From: Conus ventricosus
Lineage: Eukaryota; Mollusca; Gastropoda; Neogastropoda; Conidae
Assembly (NCBI GenBank): GCA_018398815.1
Contig: CM031618.1
Coordinates: forward strand, 48,408,813-48,472,812
Reading direction: 5' to 3'
Length of the DNA: 64,000 nt
Below are positions 1 to 13,959 of the stretch, piece after piece (the first letter of the stretch is position 1; each line of letters starts with the position of its first letter). The notes beneath the pieces are model-generated. The model worked only from the letters and a program-made list of their open reading frames with translations. It made no database searches and had not been told where the DNA came from. The position numbers and the translations under genes are program-made.

Positions 1-3000
1 TTAAAAAAACCTTTAAAATTTTGTTTTTGGGGGAAAAGGCAAAAAACCGGGTAAAAGGGGGGGCCCCCCTTTAATTTTTGGGGGGAAATTTTTCCCCGGG
101 AAAATTTTTTTTTGGGGAAAATTTTGAGGGAGGGGGGGGAAAAAATTTTTTGGGGAACAGGGGGAGGGGGGGGGGGGGTTTTTGGGGTTAAAAAAAAAAA
201 CCCCGGGGTTTTTTTTTTTTTGGGGGTTTGGGGGGGGGGGGGCCCAAAAAGGGGGGAGGGGGAAAAAAAAAAAGCCCAAAAAAAAGGGGGGCCCCGGGGT
301 TTTTTTTTTTGGGGGGGAAAAAAAAAAAAATTTTTTTTAAAACGGGGAAAAACCCCCCCGGGGGGGGGGGGGGGTTTTTTGGGGGGGGGGGTTTTTTTGG
401 CCCTTTTTTAAGGAAAAAAAAAAAGGGGGTTGGGGAAACCCCCGGGTGGGGGAAGGTGCAAAAATTTGAAAAAGGGGGGGCCAAAAACCCGGGCCCCCCC
501 ACGGAAAAAAAAAAATTTTTTGGGGGGAAAAAATTTTTTAAGGGCCCCGGGGGGGGGGTTTTTTTGGGAAAAAATTTTAAAGAAAGTTCCCCAAAAAAAA
601 AGGGGGGGGGGGGGGGAAAAAAAATTTTTGGGTTTTTGGGGGGAAAAAAAAAAACCCCCCAAAAGGGTTTGGGGCGGAAAAACCCCAAATTTTGGGGGGT
701 TTTAAAAAATTGGGGGGGGGCCCCGGGTCCCCGGGAAAGGGGGTTTTTTTTTAAAAAGGAAGGGGGGCCCCGGGTTTTGGGGTTTAGTTTTTAAAGGGGA
801 ATTTTTAAAATTTTTTCCTTTTTTCTTTTTTTTTAAAAATTTGTTTGGGAAAATTTTTTGGGGTTGGAATTTTTTCCCCCTTTGGGGGGGGGGGGCGGGG
901 TTTTTCTTTTTTTTTTTTAAGGGTTTTTTTGGGGAGGGGGGAAAAACCCGGGGGGGGGAATTTATTTCCCCGGGGGGTTTAAAATTTTAAAAAAACCGGG
1001 GCCGGGAATTAAATTTTTTTTTTTGGAAAATTTTTTTTAAAGGGGGTTTTTTTTTTCCAAATTTTTTTTTGGGGGGGGAAAAAGGGGTTTTCCCTTTTTT
1101 AAAATTTGGGGGGGGGGGAAAATTTTTTTAAAAAAAACCCAAAAATTAAAAAAAAATTTGGGGGGGCCCCCCCCCCGGGGTTTTTTTTTAAAAATTTTTT
1201 TTGGGGGGGGGGTTTTTTAAAAAAATTTTTAAAAAAAAAAAATTTTGGGAACCCCCCCCGGGAAAAACCTCCCCCTTTTTTTCCCCCCCCCCCCTTTTTT
1301 TTTTTGGGGGGGGAAAAAAGGGGGGGGAAAAAAGGGGGTTTTCCCCAACCCCCCCCCCAAAAGGGGAAAAAAAAAACCCCCCCAAAAAAAATTTTTTTTT
1401 GGGGGGGTTTTAAAAAGGGGGGTTTTAAAAGGGGGGGGGGGGGGGGGAACCCCCAAAAAAAATTCCTTTTTCCCAAATTTTGGGGGGGGGGGGGGTTTTA
1501 AAAAGGGGGGGGGAGGGGGGGGGGAAATTAAAAACCCAAAATGGGGGGGGGGGGGAAAAAAAAGGGGGGGGGTTAAGGAAAGGGGAAAAGGGGGGGCCCA
1601 AAAAAAAAAGGGGGGGGGCCCTTTTTTGGGGGAAAAAAAAAAAGGGGGGGGGGGGGGGAAAAGGAGGGGAAAAAAAAGGGAAAAAGGGGGGGTTGGGGGA
1701 AAGGGGGGGGAAAAAAGGGAAAGGGGGGGGGGAAAAAAAAAAAAAAATTTAAAAAGGGAAAAAAGGGGGGGAGAGAGGGGGGGTTTTTAAAAAAAAGGAA
1801 AAAAAAAAAAAAGGGGGAAGAAAAAATGTTTTTTTTTTAAAAAGGGGGAAAAAAAACCCCAAAAAAAGGGGAAATAAAGGGGGCCCTTTTTTTCCCCCCC
1901 CGGGGGGCCCCCCCCTTTTCCCCCCCCCAAAAAAAAAAAAAAAAAAAGGCCGTTTTTTAAATCAAAAAAAGGGGGTTTTTTTTGGGGGAAAGTTTTAAAA
2001 AAAAAAAAAAAAAGGGAATTTTTAAAAAGGAAATTTTTTCAAAATAAATTTTTTTTTGGGTTTTATTTTTTAGAAAATTTTTTTTAAAAGGGGGGGAAGT
2101 TTTTTTTTTTCCCCTTGGGTTTTTTGGGGGGGGGTTTCCGAAAGTTTTTTTTTTGGGGGTTTTTTTAAAATAATTTTTTAAAATTTTAAGAAAAAGTTTT
2201 TTTTTTTTTTTAAAAAAAATTAAAAAAAAGAAAAAAAATTTTTTTTAAAAAAAAATTTTTTCCCCTTTTTGAAAAATTTTCAAAAAATTTTTTTTTTAAA
2301 AAAAAAAAAAAATTTTTTTTTTTAAAAAAAAATTTTGGTTTTTTAAAACATAAAAAAAAAAGGGAAAAAAAAATTTTTTTTTTTTTTTAAAAAAAACCCA
2401 AAAATTTAAAAACCCCTTTTTTTTTTTTAAAAAAACCAAAAAAATTGGTTTCCCCAAAAAAAAACCCCTTTTAATTTTTTTTTGGTTTTTTTAAAGGTTT
2501 TTTTTGGGGTTTGGGCATTTAAGGAAATTTTTTAAAACCCCCCCCCCCCTTTTTTTTTTTTTCCCCCCCCCCCCTTTTTTTCCCCCCCCTTTTCCCCCCA
2601 AAAACCCTTTTTTTCCCCCCAAAAACCCCAAAATTTCCCTTTTTTTTTTTTTTTTTAAAAAAAAAATTTTTTTTTGGGGGCCCCCCCCAAAAATTTTTTT
2701 TTCCCCCCCCTTTTTTCAAAATTTTTTTTTAAAAAAAATTTTTTTTTTTTTTGGGGGGAAAAAAAAAAAAAAGGGGGGGGTTTTAAAAAAAAGGGGGGTT
2801 AAAACCCCCAAAAATTTTTTTTTTGGCGGGCCCCAAAATTTTTGTTTAAAAAAAAAAAAACCCCCCTTTGTCTCAAAAACCCAAAACCTCTCCCCCCCCT
2901 TTCCCTTTTTTCTTTTCGGGGGGGAAAAAAAAAATTTCCTTTTTTTTTTAAAGGGGGGGCCTCCCCCAAAAATTTTTTTTCCCCCAAAAATTTCCCCTTT

Positions 3001-5300
3001 TCCCTTTCCCGGGTTTTTCCCCTTTTCCGGGAAAAAAAGGGGCTTTTTTTTTTTCCCCTAAAAAATTTTCCCCCCCCCCAAAAAAAATTTTTTTTTTTTT
3101 TTCCCCCCCTTTTTTTTCCCCAAAAAAAATTTTTTTTTTTTGGGGGGGGTTTTGGTGGGTGTGTGTGGTTTGTGTGTGTGGGTGTGTGTGTGTGGGTGGG
3201 GGGGTGTGGGGTGTTTTGGGGGGTGGTGTGGTGGGTGTGTTTTGGGTTTTTTTTTGGGGGGGTTTTTTTTAAAAAAAAACCCAAATTTTTTTATTATTAT
3301 TTTTTTTTTTTTTTCCCCCTTTTTTTTTTTTTTGGGGGGGGGGGGGAAAAAAATTTTATTTTTTTCCCCCCCGGGGGGTTTTTTTTTTTGGGGTTTGGGG
3401 AAAAAAATTTTTCCCTTTTTTTTTTCCCCCAAAAATTTTAAAGGTTTAAAAAAAAATTTGAAAAAAAAGGGGGTTTTGGGGAAAAAAAACCCCCAAAATT
3501 TTAAAAAAAAAAAAAAAATTTTGGGGGCCCCCAAAAAAAAAAAAACCAAAAAAAAATTTTAAAAAATTTTTTTCCCCAAAAAGGGGGGAAAAGGGGGTTT
3601 TTTAAAAAATGGAAAAAAAAAAAATTTTTTTTTTTTTTTTTTTTTTAAAACCCCCAAAAAAAAAAAACCCCTTTTTTAAATTTAAAAATTTTTTAATTTT
3701 TTAAAAAAGGGTTTTTTTAAAAATTTCCTTTTTTTTTTAAAAAACCGAAAAAACCCCCCTTTTTGGGGGGACCTTAAAATTTTTGGGTTTTTTAAATTTA
3801 TTTTTTCCCTTTTTTTTTTTAAAATTTTTTGGGGGGGGGGTTTTTCTTTAAGGGGTTTTTTGGGGAAAAAATTTTTTTTGGGGGAAAAGTAAAACCCCCT
3901 TTTTTAAAAAATTTTTAAATTTCCCCCTTTTTAAAAAATTTTTTTTTTAAAAAAATCTTTGGGAAAACCTTTTCCCCCCGGGGGGGGAAAAAAAGGGGGA
4001 AAATTTAAACTTTTTTTTTACCCCTTTTTTTTCCCTTTTTTGGGAAAAAAGGGGAAAAAAATTTTTTTTTGTTTTAATTTGGCCCCTTTTTTAAAAAAAT
4101 TTTTAAAATTTTTTCCAAATTTTATTTTTAAAAAAATTTTTTTTTAAATTTTTTTCTTTTTTCCCTTTTTTTTTTAAACCCGGAAATTTTTCCCCCCCAA
4201 AAAAGGGGGTTTTTTAAAAAAGGGGGGAAAAATTTTTTTCCCCTTACAAAAAACCCCAAAATTTTTTTCCGTTTTTTCCCCCTTTCCCTTTTTTTTAAAA
4301 AATTTAAACCTTTTTCAAAAAAAAAAAAAAAAAAAAGGGGGGTTTTTTTGGGGGTTTTTCCCCTTTTTTAAAAATTTAAAGGCCCGGGGGGCCCCCAAAA
4401 AAAAGGGCCCCCCCTTTTTTCCCCTTTGGGGGGAAAAAACCGGGAAAGAAAGCCCCTTTTTTTCCCCCCCCTTTTTTTTCCGGGGTTTTTTTTTAATTTA
4501 AAAATTCCCTTTTTTTGGGGGGAATGGGGGGGGGTTTGGAAAAAAAGGGCCCGTTTTTTTTTGGGGGGTTTTTTTTTTAAAAAAAGGAAAAATTTTTCCC
4601 CCCCCCCAAAAAAAAAAAAAAAAAAAATTTTTTTTTTTTGGGAATTTTTTGGTTTTTTTTTCCCCCCAAAATTTTAAAAAAAATTATCCGGAAGAAGACA
4701 GTGGAAAGGGGCCCCCAAAAAACCCCCCCCCCGGGGGGGAACAAAGGGAAATTTTTTGGGGGGGGGGCCCCTTTTTTTTTTTTTTAAAAAGGGGGGGTTT
4801 TTTTCCTTTTTCCCCCAAAAAAAAAAACCCCCCTTTTTTAATTTTTTTTCCCCCCCAAAAAAAAAAAAACCCCCCTTTTTTTTTTTTTTGGGGGGGGCCC
4901 CCCCTTTTTTTTTGTCCGGAAAAAAAATTAAACCCTTTGGGTTTTTTGGGGGGGGGGCCATTTTTTTTTGGCAGAAAAAAACCCCCTTTTCCCCCCTTTT
5001 TTTTTAAAACCCCTTTTAAATTTGGGTTTTTTTTTAAAGGGGGGTTTTTTTTTTCCGGAAAACCCCCAAAAAACAAAAAAAAAAACCCCCCCCAAAATTT
5101 TTTGGGGCCCCCCCCCCCCCGGGGGGGTTTTAAAAAAAAAAAGGAATTTTAAAAAAAAAGGGGGAGGGGTTTCCCCCCCCAAAAAAATTTTTTTTGGGGG
5201 GGTTTTTTTTTTTAAAAAAAAATTTTTTTCCCCCCCGATTTCCCCGGTTCCCAAAAAAACCCAACCTTTGGGGCTCCTTTTTTTAAACCCCCCCAACAGA
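1..5300. other. Unreadable homopolymer-stretched sequence
   Basis: Nearly every base sits in a homopolymer run of 3 to 15, which is not credible as genomic DNA and looks like the uncorrected end of a noisy read. A GT-rich patch near 3,150-3,240 is the only recognisable simple repeat. The long open frames here encode only runs of Gly, Pro, Lys and Phe, as expected from such runs, so no gene is called. The reverse-strand LTR element seen from 5,300 to 9,613 should continue leftward into this stretch, but it cannot be followed. Confidence 0.9.
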
Positions 5301-8300
5301 TTGATCTTTTTGCCAAAACAAGGGCCCCTTTTTCTCAATCAGTGGAGGGGCTAATGCGGATTTTTAATCATTTGGTTTGAAAGGGAAATTTTTTTTTCAA
5401 ATGGGGAAAAAACCCTCACAAAAAAAAAACATCCTTTTTCTGATCGGGAGCTGGGCTGATTTTGTGAAAATTCCCGTTCTGTTTCCCCGAACTGGCCCAA
5501 AAGGTCTCCGGGGGTGGTCCCTTTTTTCCACGACCTCGGAACGTTTGCTGAGGGAAAAAGGTCTTTCCCGGGGGGTGGGAGTTTTGGTACGCGAAAGTCA
5601 CTCGAACCGCGGAAAGATTCCCCGTCCGTTCCTAGGATAGGGGATATCCTTGAGGACCCCCCAAAAAAAACCCCCGATTTCCTTTTCCCGTTAAAATTTT
5701 CCCCCTCCCCATGGGATAGTACAAAGACGCATGGGGGACTCAAAGATGGAAAATTTTTCCTTTCCTTGCCCCGGCCCCCTTTTCCCGGGTGAGCGATACA
5801 ATAAATGATCACCCCTCTGCAAAATTTTTCCCCCAACGCTTTCAAATTGCCTTTCTTTAAAAGGGAAAATGGCCAGATCTTTGTTTAAAGCTCTGGAAAA
5901 GGGGGTTCTCCCAAGAAGGAGATCTCGCGTGATTGAAAAGTTTTGTTCGTTTTAGATAAATCATCCCATCGATCCAAAAAATGACTCAACGGGGTCAGGG
6001 AAAAAGACGGAAAAGATTCTCCTTTGTCGGGGCCCCGAACGGAAACCCTTTGCGGAAAAAAATTTAGGGGAGAACTTTTAAATTTCTTGAGTTGGGGGTT
6101 TTTCCTTTTTTAACCCGTTCCCCAAATTAAAAATTTTTTTTCGCCCGAAGCGGTGTGGGTACAGTGCCAAAGCGCCCCTTAAAAAAACGACGCCCAAAAT
6201 CAATGTTTCCCCCCCTTTTTCCCCTTTTGGCCCCCACAAGACGTTGGGGTGACTTTCAAAGCGGAAAAAAAAGTATCGATGTCAACCCTTTTTCCTTTAA
6301 AGGCGGGGGAAAATTTGGAAATATATGCCGATTTTGATTGAGGCGCGTTGCGGGAAAGGAAATGGTGAAGCTGGTGGGGTTTTCTCGGGTGCCTGTATTC
6401 TTTTTTAAAATTTTAGCTCGGTCTCTAATTTAACTGTCTTTAACTTTTAAATTTACGTTCTTTATCTTCAGCTTCCCCCTGTAGTCCTTTTTTTTTCAGA
6501 TTTCCCCTTTTTAATCTTTTTTCTTCAACTTCCCTTCCCCCTGTAAACCCTTTTTTTTCAACTTCAACTTCCCTCTTAGTCTTCTTTCTTCACTTTTGTT
6601 TCCTTTTTATTTTCTTTTCTTTCCCGTTTCCTTTCTTCACTTTCTAGTTTTCCCTTTTATTTTCTTCTCTTTTCTTAGCCTGTCTGCCTATCTATGCATT
6701 TTTGCAATAGTTAGTAAGTTTTTCTCCATCAAAACCCAAGGTTCCGCTTTTTGAACAATTTTTAACAAAATCATCCCCTAATGCCGTTTAAAAGATTTTA
6801 AAAACCCAAAAAAATTTTTAAAATGAATAAAATAAGGCGTTTTATGATGACGTTTTTTGTTTTTACAAAACGTTTAAATTTTGTATTTTCAAATAAAAGG
6901 GTTCAATTTCCGGGGGTAAAAAGAAAACGCTTTTTTTCAAAGGGAGTTAAAAAAGGAATTGGGTTTTTTCCCAAAAATTTTTGGCAAATGCTTTTTTTGG
7001 GTTTTTTTTAAAAAATTTAAAGTTCGTTGCTTTTCTGCTTTTTCCTAAGAAGGAAACAAAACACAATAAAATTTAACCCGAAAAAAAATTCTTTATAAAA
7101 TTTTAGTTTTTAAAAATTTTTGTTGTCAGTCTTTCTTACTTTAATTTAAAAGAATTTACAAAACAAAAGTATCGCCCTTTTACGGGTAAATGAAAATAAA
7201 TTTTCAAAACAAAGGAAGCCAAACAATTAAAAAAAGGGGAAAAACACAAAAAACTGCGGGGGGAAACCTTTTCCTAAAAGTTTAAAATGTTGAAAAGGGA
7301 AAAATAGTTTGGAAGGGTTATTGATGAGAAGGTTTAAGAGGTTTTGAAAAAAAGGGTGGAAAAAGGGAAAAGTAAGGATACCCCAGGATCGGGAATAGTT
7401 TAAGGGAAAAAATCAAGAAAAACAAAAAGGCCCCAGGGCAGCACCCTAGTGGCACTGTCTCCCCTGAAACTGGGACGGGGGGAAAAAAAATCACTTTACA
7501 ATTACACAACACTTCGTAATAATGCAAAAGAATTTAAAAAATCAATTAATAAATGCCCCCTTCACCCAAAAAATCAAAGGGAAAAACTCGCCCCCCACAA
7601 AAAAAATAAAAATCAAAAAAATAAAGATGTTTTTTTGGGGTTTTAGCGGTAATCAACTCCACCACCCCACACTATTTGGTGACGGAGGTGAAAATCGATC
7701 CCACACTCTGAGGGGCAAGGGGGGAAAAAAAAAAAATTTAAAAAAATTTGGAAAAGGGAAAAAAAAGCATTTACGAGAAGGGAAGGGGCTACCGAAAAAT
7801 TTCCCCCAACGCCATGGCCCCCCGCCCAAACCAGGGAAAAAGGTTGGGGCTATCAGTCCTGGGGGAAGGGGGGCAAAAAAAAATTTAAAACTCTAGGGGA
7901 AGGGCCCGCGCCCTCAAAAGCCCCGCCCCCCTTGGGTGCCAGGGGACGAGCAAGAGGAGGTTGAGGTATCGGTCCTGAGGTGGGGAAAGGGGCAAAAAAA
8001 AAATCCCACCAAAAAAAAAAAAAACCCAACGGAAATTGAGGAAAATAAAGAAAAAAGTCAAACCCCCCCGAAAAAAAATTTTAGAAATAGAAAAAAAAAC
8101 AAAAATAATTTTCAAATTTTTATTATCAATAAATAATTAAATAAATTTTTTTTCTTTTTTCTTTCCCCCAAAAACCCCTTTTTGGGTACAAATAAAATCC
8201 CCTTTTTTTTCCCCAAATGAAATTTTCTTCTCTTTTTTTTTTTCCCCCCCCCGGGGTACAAAACAAACTTTTCCCCTTTTTTTCCCTTTCCCCCAAACCT

Positions 8301-9613
8301 TGGGGGGTACCAAAACAAAAAACTTTTTTTCTCAAGGGCCCCCAAAGGGCACAAAATAGGGAAAACTTTAAAAAATTTGGCAACAGAAATTTCCCTTTCC
8401 CCTGAAGGGACCAAAAAAGAAAAACTTTCTTCTTTTTTCCAGGGGGAAAAACAAACGGCAGCTTGTCGGGGTTTCCCCCTGTTAAAACTGTCACTTTGCA
8501 AACATGATTCATGACAGCATTTACCCCCATAGCACAGCAATCTTTCCAATCAACCAAAAAACGCACAAAAAATTTTTTTTCTTTCCCCTCTCCTTTTAGG
8601 GAAAAAAAAACTTTACTAAATCCCTTTAAACAAATTTTTTTAAAAAGATTTTATATATGAAATTTTCTCTTTACACTGAGGGATTAAAATCAGGCGGGTC
8701 CAAGTTTCTAAAAGTCATGGCCTTCAAACAACATTGGCCTAAAAATTTCCCGACCAGGAGAAAAATTTAAAAAATTTTTACCCTTGATGCTATACCCGCA
8801 TCAAAAAATTTTTTTACTCGCCCCCATACATTTAGATTCTCTGTCTTTTCTGAAAATGGGGATCCCCCTTTAATTTTTCCGTCATGGAGTTTTGAGTCCC
8901 GGGTTCTCTCCCCCGGGCTTTTCCGTCACTGGAGTGCGAGTTTTTCCCCCTCCTCTCCCTCGTTTCTTTCCCGTCTCTGGGGAGTTTACGAGTTCCAAAA
9001 TCCTCTCCCTGGAGTCGTTAATTGCCAGGCTGAAATTCTGGTGTGTTCCCCCCCACCATGGCCATCCTTAACCCCCTAAAGGGGTGAAAGGTGAAAGGTG
9101 AAGGGCGAAAAGGGGGAAGGGGGTTTAAACCGAATAAGGTTGTGTAAGTAACCTGTTTTCCCCCTTTTAAATTTTTAATTCTTTCCCTTTTTCTTTTCTT
9201 TAATTTTCCCCTGTAGCTTTTCCCAACTATCTATGGCTCACCCGGAAAGGGCTGGTCAGCGGGAGGACCAAAGGGCCTGACAGGTTCGGTCTCTAGGCCA
9301 TCCCGCTGGGCCCAAAAAATGATTCTTTTCCCCCCTCCCCCAGTGAGTGCATTTCCCCAGTGTTCAAAACCATGGGCCAGCACCCAAAAAGCCCCTTTTT
9401 AAACTATAAATCAGTGGGCACTTTCACCCCTTTCCAAAAGTTTTTTATTTCATGAGTCATTCTCAAAAATTTGGGGGGGCGCCCGCTACCCCTAGTCAAA
9501 AACCACCTAAATATTTTCCCCTTTTTTGTGTGGCATTTGGGGGAAAAGATTTTATCACTAACTACAAGTGATGGAGGGGTCACTTTCCCTTTATGTGGGC
9601 TACTCACATGACC
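5300..9613 (-). mobile_element. Gypsy-type LTR retrotransposon copy A (5' LTR, leader, start of protease region), reverse orientation
   Basis: Read on the minus strand, this stretch follows the same order as the element at 41,331-48,500. The LTR comes first (9,613 to about 8,481), then the leader, then the repeated purine-rich tract (about 6,700-6,450). Near 5,290-5,400 it reaches sequence matching about 48,365-48,500 just upstream of the protease remnant of the other copy. It therefore lacks the roughly 3.4 kb found at 44,975-48,366 in that copy. Homopolymer errors prevent any coding call. The pol region would lie in the unreadable sequence to the left. Orientation and homology are clear by eye; the exact ends are approximate. 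Confidence 0.75.
8481..9613 (-). repeat. LTR of copy A
   Basis: The reverse complement matches the well-resolved LTR at 51,748-52,797 along its length. Shared blocks include the start (GTCATGTGA...), the block 'gcgggcg' followed by 'ccccaaa', the block around 'ggtgaaaggtgaagggcg' at about 9,087-9,110, and the end ('aaatgctgtcatgaat' then 'gtgacag'). It is longer than the intact copy mainly because homopolymer runs are stretched. No target-site duplication can be judged because the opposite end of the element is not readable. Confidence 0.75.
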
Positions 9614-12280
9614 TTGTTCATGTATTATTTTTTTTTTTTTGATTTTGTTTATCTGTCAAAAGTGCTTTGTTCATTGCCTATTGTGGGGAGGGTTTAGGGG
9701 CAGCTCAAGTGTTTTGATTTTTCATTTTTTGGTTTTATATCCAAATTTTGGGAATTTTTGTTTGGTTATAGCTCGGTTGAGTGTGGAAAGTTTTAGTTTG
9801 TGACATCAGGATAAAATGGGTTTGATTGCATATTTTGTGTGAGACCGTGTGAGCAGATTGTGCCCACACGCCTGAATTTGATTTTGATGTTTGTAGGCTG
9901 GGCCCCCACGCCTGAATTAGAAAACTTGGGCTTTGTGGATTTTGGCCAACGGGCCCGATTTTTATTTTGGTGTTAAGTTGGTGGACCACACACCTGAATT
10001 GAGTCTTGACTAGCAGGAGGGCCATACTCCCGAATTTGGATCTTGTGTTAAATCATGGTTTGCGATATTAGAAGTGGGAAAGGAAAGTTTTAAATTTTAT
10101 GTATGTACAGGTTATAGCTAAACCCAAAAGAGAGTGTTTGGATTATATGTGAGCCGTTCCCGAAAAAAATGTTGGCACAGTCGTTTTGGACTGACCAAAG
10201 AGTTTATCTATGGGGCTATTTGGGTTGATTTATTTGGTTTTTTAAATTGGGGGACGATTATCCCTGTTAGAGTTTTTGATGGAAGGATGTCTTGAAGCAT
10301 AGGGGTAGTACTTTTATACCGAAAAAACCAAAACAATGAGTTTTTTTTTATCCAGTTTGAGAAAACATTCGGCCGGGGGGAAATGTTGATTGGAAAAAAA
10401 ATTCTTTGGTACGGGGGGGGTTTTCATGAGTCCCGGCCCCAATGTTTTCGAGCATTTTTGGCCAAAAAAATTGGGGGAGTTTTTTTTTTTTTTGGGGGAG
10501 GGAAATTTCCCTTTGGTTTTTTCAAAAGGGGCGAAACCCCAGGCATTTACCGTGGGGGAATTTCGCCGGGGGTGGAAAAATGAAGGAGGGGGAGTTACGG
10601 GGGAAGTTTCCCTTTCTAGGGGGGAGGGGGGGGGGATTAACAAAAAATCCACCCTCCCCTTTTCCAATGTCCACTTTTAACACTGGGTTTCAGGGGTTCT
10701 TTTGTGGGGCCGAAGGGAACCCCCCCTAATGTCCCCCCTACCCTCCCGGGGGGTAACCTTAACCCGACAGAAATTCAGGCGTTTTCCCTTTTCTAAAAAT
10801 GGGCCCTTTTTCCCCATTGATGGTTTTCAACCTTTTTCTATTTCTGTTTAAAACCTTACCATATCCTGGCTGGAGGGGGAAAAAGGGCCCTTTAATACAA
10901 AGGGTTTCTTTTTAATTTGAAATATTTTAAAAGGATTATCATTAAACCCCTTTAAACCCAAAACCTTTTGCCCTAGCCCCTGTTTTTTTGTAATTATTAG
11001 GTAAATAGGGTCCAAAATTTGGGGGAATTAAAAAAAAACTTTTTTATTACAAACCCCCTTTAAAAAATTTGAATTCCATATTTCCATTTATCCCTGTTAA
11101 ACTTCCAAAAATTTTCCTTTTTTAAATTTTTGGGCATAATTAATTTTCCCCCAAAATTTTTTAATTTTAAATTAAAAGGGGGAAAAAGTAAACCCCATCC
11201 CTTTGAAAGTCCCAAAAAAACAGGAAAACCAAAATTTGCTTTCCCCTTTTTCTTTCCCGGGGGGGACTAAACAATTGCTTTCCCCCCGGAGCCCCAAGAA
11301 AATTGTCCCCTAAGGTCCCACAAACTTCCCTTTCTAGCCGGGACTCCCAAAATTCTTTTTTTTTCAAAAAACCCTTGGGGAAAGGGCCAAAACCCTTTTT
11401 GTGGAATTGAATCCATAACTCTTTTTTAGGGGGGAACCCCACTCTTTTGCCCCCAAATCCCCCCAATTTGGATTTTCCAAACCGGCAGGCCCGTGTTTTT
11501 CCCCTTCACTCCCCCAACCCCCTTATACCAAAAAACCCAAAAATCCCAAAATTTTTTGGCCAAATTTTGGACCTATTTCTTTTAATTTTTAAAAACATCA
11601 AAAGAATTTGTGGGAATTTGGGGGTTTTTTTTTGGGTAAAGTAAGTTATGAAGAAAAGGGGGCGTTTACAAAATTGGGGAAATTATTTAAACCCTTGTTT
11701 TTAACAGAATTGGTTGGGTAGGTGGTCCCCCCGGTGGCCCGGGTCCGGGGCCCAAAAAAGAAGGAATTTTTGTGAAAGACTAGGTTTCCCCGGGCCTTTG
11801 GGGGGCCCCCCCCAAAAGTATAAAAAAACCGGTGTCAATTAACGCAATTTTTCTGAAAAAGAAAAAAACTTCTGCTATAAAACCCCTTCCCCCTTGTTAA
11901 AAAATTTTTTTAAAGGGGGAGGTCAGCCCTAAAAAATTCCCTAACCTTTTTTGGAAAACTCCATTTAAATAGGGGGTCCACCTTTGGGCATTCCTTTTTT
12001 CTTTTAAACCATACCAAGCCCAAATTTTTACCAAAAACCCCCCCAAAAAATCCCCCCAATTCCCCCCCCCAAAAACCCCCCCCCCAACCCGGGAAAACCC
12101 CCCCACAAAACCGGTGGCCCCCAAGGGTTATTTGGAATTTTTTCCTTTTCCAATGTTTTGGCCCTGAAAAAGGGGGCGATTTAAAAATTGTCTGTTTTAT
12201 GTTTCCCTTTTTGGGGAAAAGGGTTTTAAAGTTTGGGGTTTTAGGGTTTCCGGTGGACTAATTTAAATGTTTTTTAGGAA
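9614..12280. other. No recognisable feature
   Basis: This is AT-rich, error-laden sequence outside the LTR of copy A. There is a loose local repetition of 'cacgcctgaatt' near 9,870-10,000. No open frame with natural composition and no known element signature can be supported. Confidence 0.5.
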
Positions 12281-13160
12281 ATTTTTGGTTTTTGTCAGGG
12301 GGGGGGATTGATTCTCCTGGCGGGTACCATTTTTTCGTTTGGGGTGGAAATGAAATTAAAATGGCGTTATTTGTCTTTTCCCCTTTACCCCGAAATTTAA
12401 AATTTTTATTTTTGAGGGGGGGGGGACGATTCCCGTCCGGGTTTCCAAAAGTTTCCCTTAAATGGTGAAATTTTAAATTTTTTGATCATTCCCTTATTGG
12501 AATGATTTACCTGGTTTTTGGGGGGGAAAACCCAAAAAGGGTTGCCCTGTGTGGAAATGGTTCCCAAAAGGCGTTAACCCTTTTCTTTGGGGCACTTGGG
12601 GGAAATTTTTTATTCCCGGAACCCGTTTCCTTTTTTTTTATGTCTGCCCTGATGGACGGGTTCTAAATTTTTGTTTTCCATGTCTGTTACATTTTTAAAA
12701 GTCCGCTATCTGTCCTGTGGTGTTCCCGTTTTTATTTGTCTACCGGTTGGGGGTTTAAAAGGTTTTTTGTCACCTGGGGACTGTTTTTAAAAATTTTGGG
12801 GTTATCCATGTCGCCGGGTGGGAAATGATTTTCCCGTCTTGGGGTTTTTATGTTGCCAGTGTTTTTAAATGATTTTTCCCGTTTCTTTTCTGTGGGGGGC
12901 TGATTTAACCCGTTGGGTTTTTATTCTGTAGTCTGTTTTTGGTTATCCATGTCAGAGTGTGGATTTATTTTCCCGTCTGGAAACTATGTTTGCCCCAGGG
13001 GGATGATTTTTGTCTGTTAAATTTTGTCGTCCAGTGTGGACGAAATTTGGGTTGTTCTGGGTTTTTTTCTTATTTCTGCCCAAAAAATTTGGGCTGAAAT
13101 TTTTCCTGTGGGTATCCATGTCAGCCCGGGGGGGTGGATTTGTTTTGTTGACCCCAGCCA
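12280..13160. repeat. Degenerate tandem repeat
   Basis: Related phrases recur, such as 'tccatgtc' followed by 'gtgtggattt' and 'ttcccgtctgg' (for example near 12,806, 12,950 and 13,114). They suggest a diverged tandem repeat with a unit of roughly 80-160 bp. Base errors prevent fixing the period. Confidence 0.4.
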
Positions 13161-13479
13161 GTGTACGGGTCCTGGGTTTCCCTTTTGGGTCCAATTTTAC
13201 CCATGTAAAGACCCGCAACACCCTTTCCCGGAAAAGGGGCTTTGGTTGTTGGAAACCATTTTTGAAAGTTACCGGGAAAAAATGCCGGGTTTAAATGTCA
13301 GTTATTGGCTTTTCTTTTCTTTTCTTTTTTTCCCTTTTTTTGTTTTTGGGTTTGTTGCTTTTTATTTTTGAAATGCAACAGCTCATCCCTCGGCCTCGTC
13401 TTCTTCAAAACCCCAGGAAATCCCAAAAACCCAAAAAAGGTTTCTTTTAGGGCTTCTCCCCTTTTTTTTGGGGGAAAAA

Positions 13480-13925
13480 AAGGGAAAAACTTATAAATTT
13501 CCCTTTTTTTTCCCCTTTTTTTTTGTTTTGTTTTTTTACTTTTTTTCTTGGCTCATTCTGCAAACACCCCGGCCCCCAAACCCCGTTGTTCTTCACTGCC
13601 TTTTCTTTCCATCATTTCAATTTTCCCCAAACCCTTTTGCCCAGGCTTTCTGCAACCCAATGGGTTTATGCTATTTTCCTGCTTTTTCCCACCACAAAAC
13701 CCATCCCCAAACCCAGGTTTTACTGTCACCATGGTTTTTCTTTCTCTTTTCCCCCCCGTTCCCCTCTTTGTCCCCGCCTTTTTTCTCTCTTTTCTTGTTT
13801 TGTCTTTTTCTGTTTCTCTTTTTCTTTTTCTTTTCCCTCTCTTTTCCCCTCTCTCTCTTTTCTCTTCTCTCCTCTCTCTCCCTTCCTCCTCTCTCTCTCT
13901 CTTCTCTCTCTCTCCCCTCCAAGCT
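13480..13925. repeat. CT-rich low-complexity tract
   Basis: Long pyrimidine tract of (CT)n and C/T mixtures, densest at 13,735-13,925. Open frames on both strands (Ser/Leu/Pro-rich or Arg/Glu-rich) are by-products of the composition. Confidence 0.8.
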
Positions 13926-13959
13926 CTCCAGCCATGCATACTAGTCTTGGGCCCCCGGG

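Noticed and set aside
13..3562. Many overlapping open frames on both strands rich in Gly, Pro, Lys and Phe
   Set aside because: They are translations of stretched homopolymers; composition and overlap are incompatible with genes.
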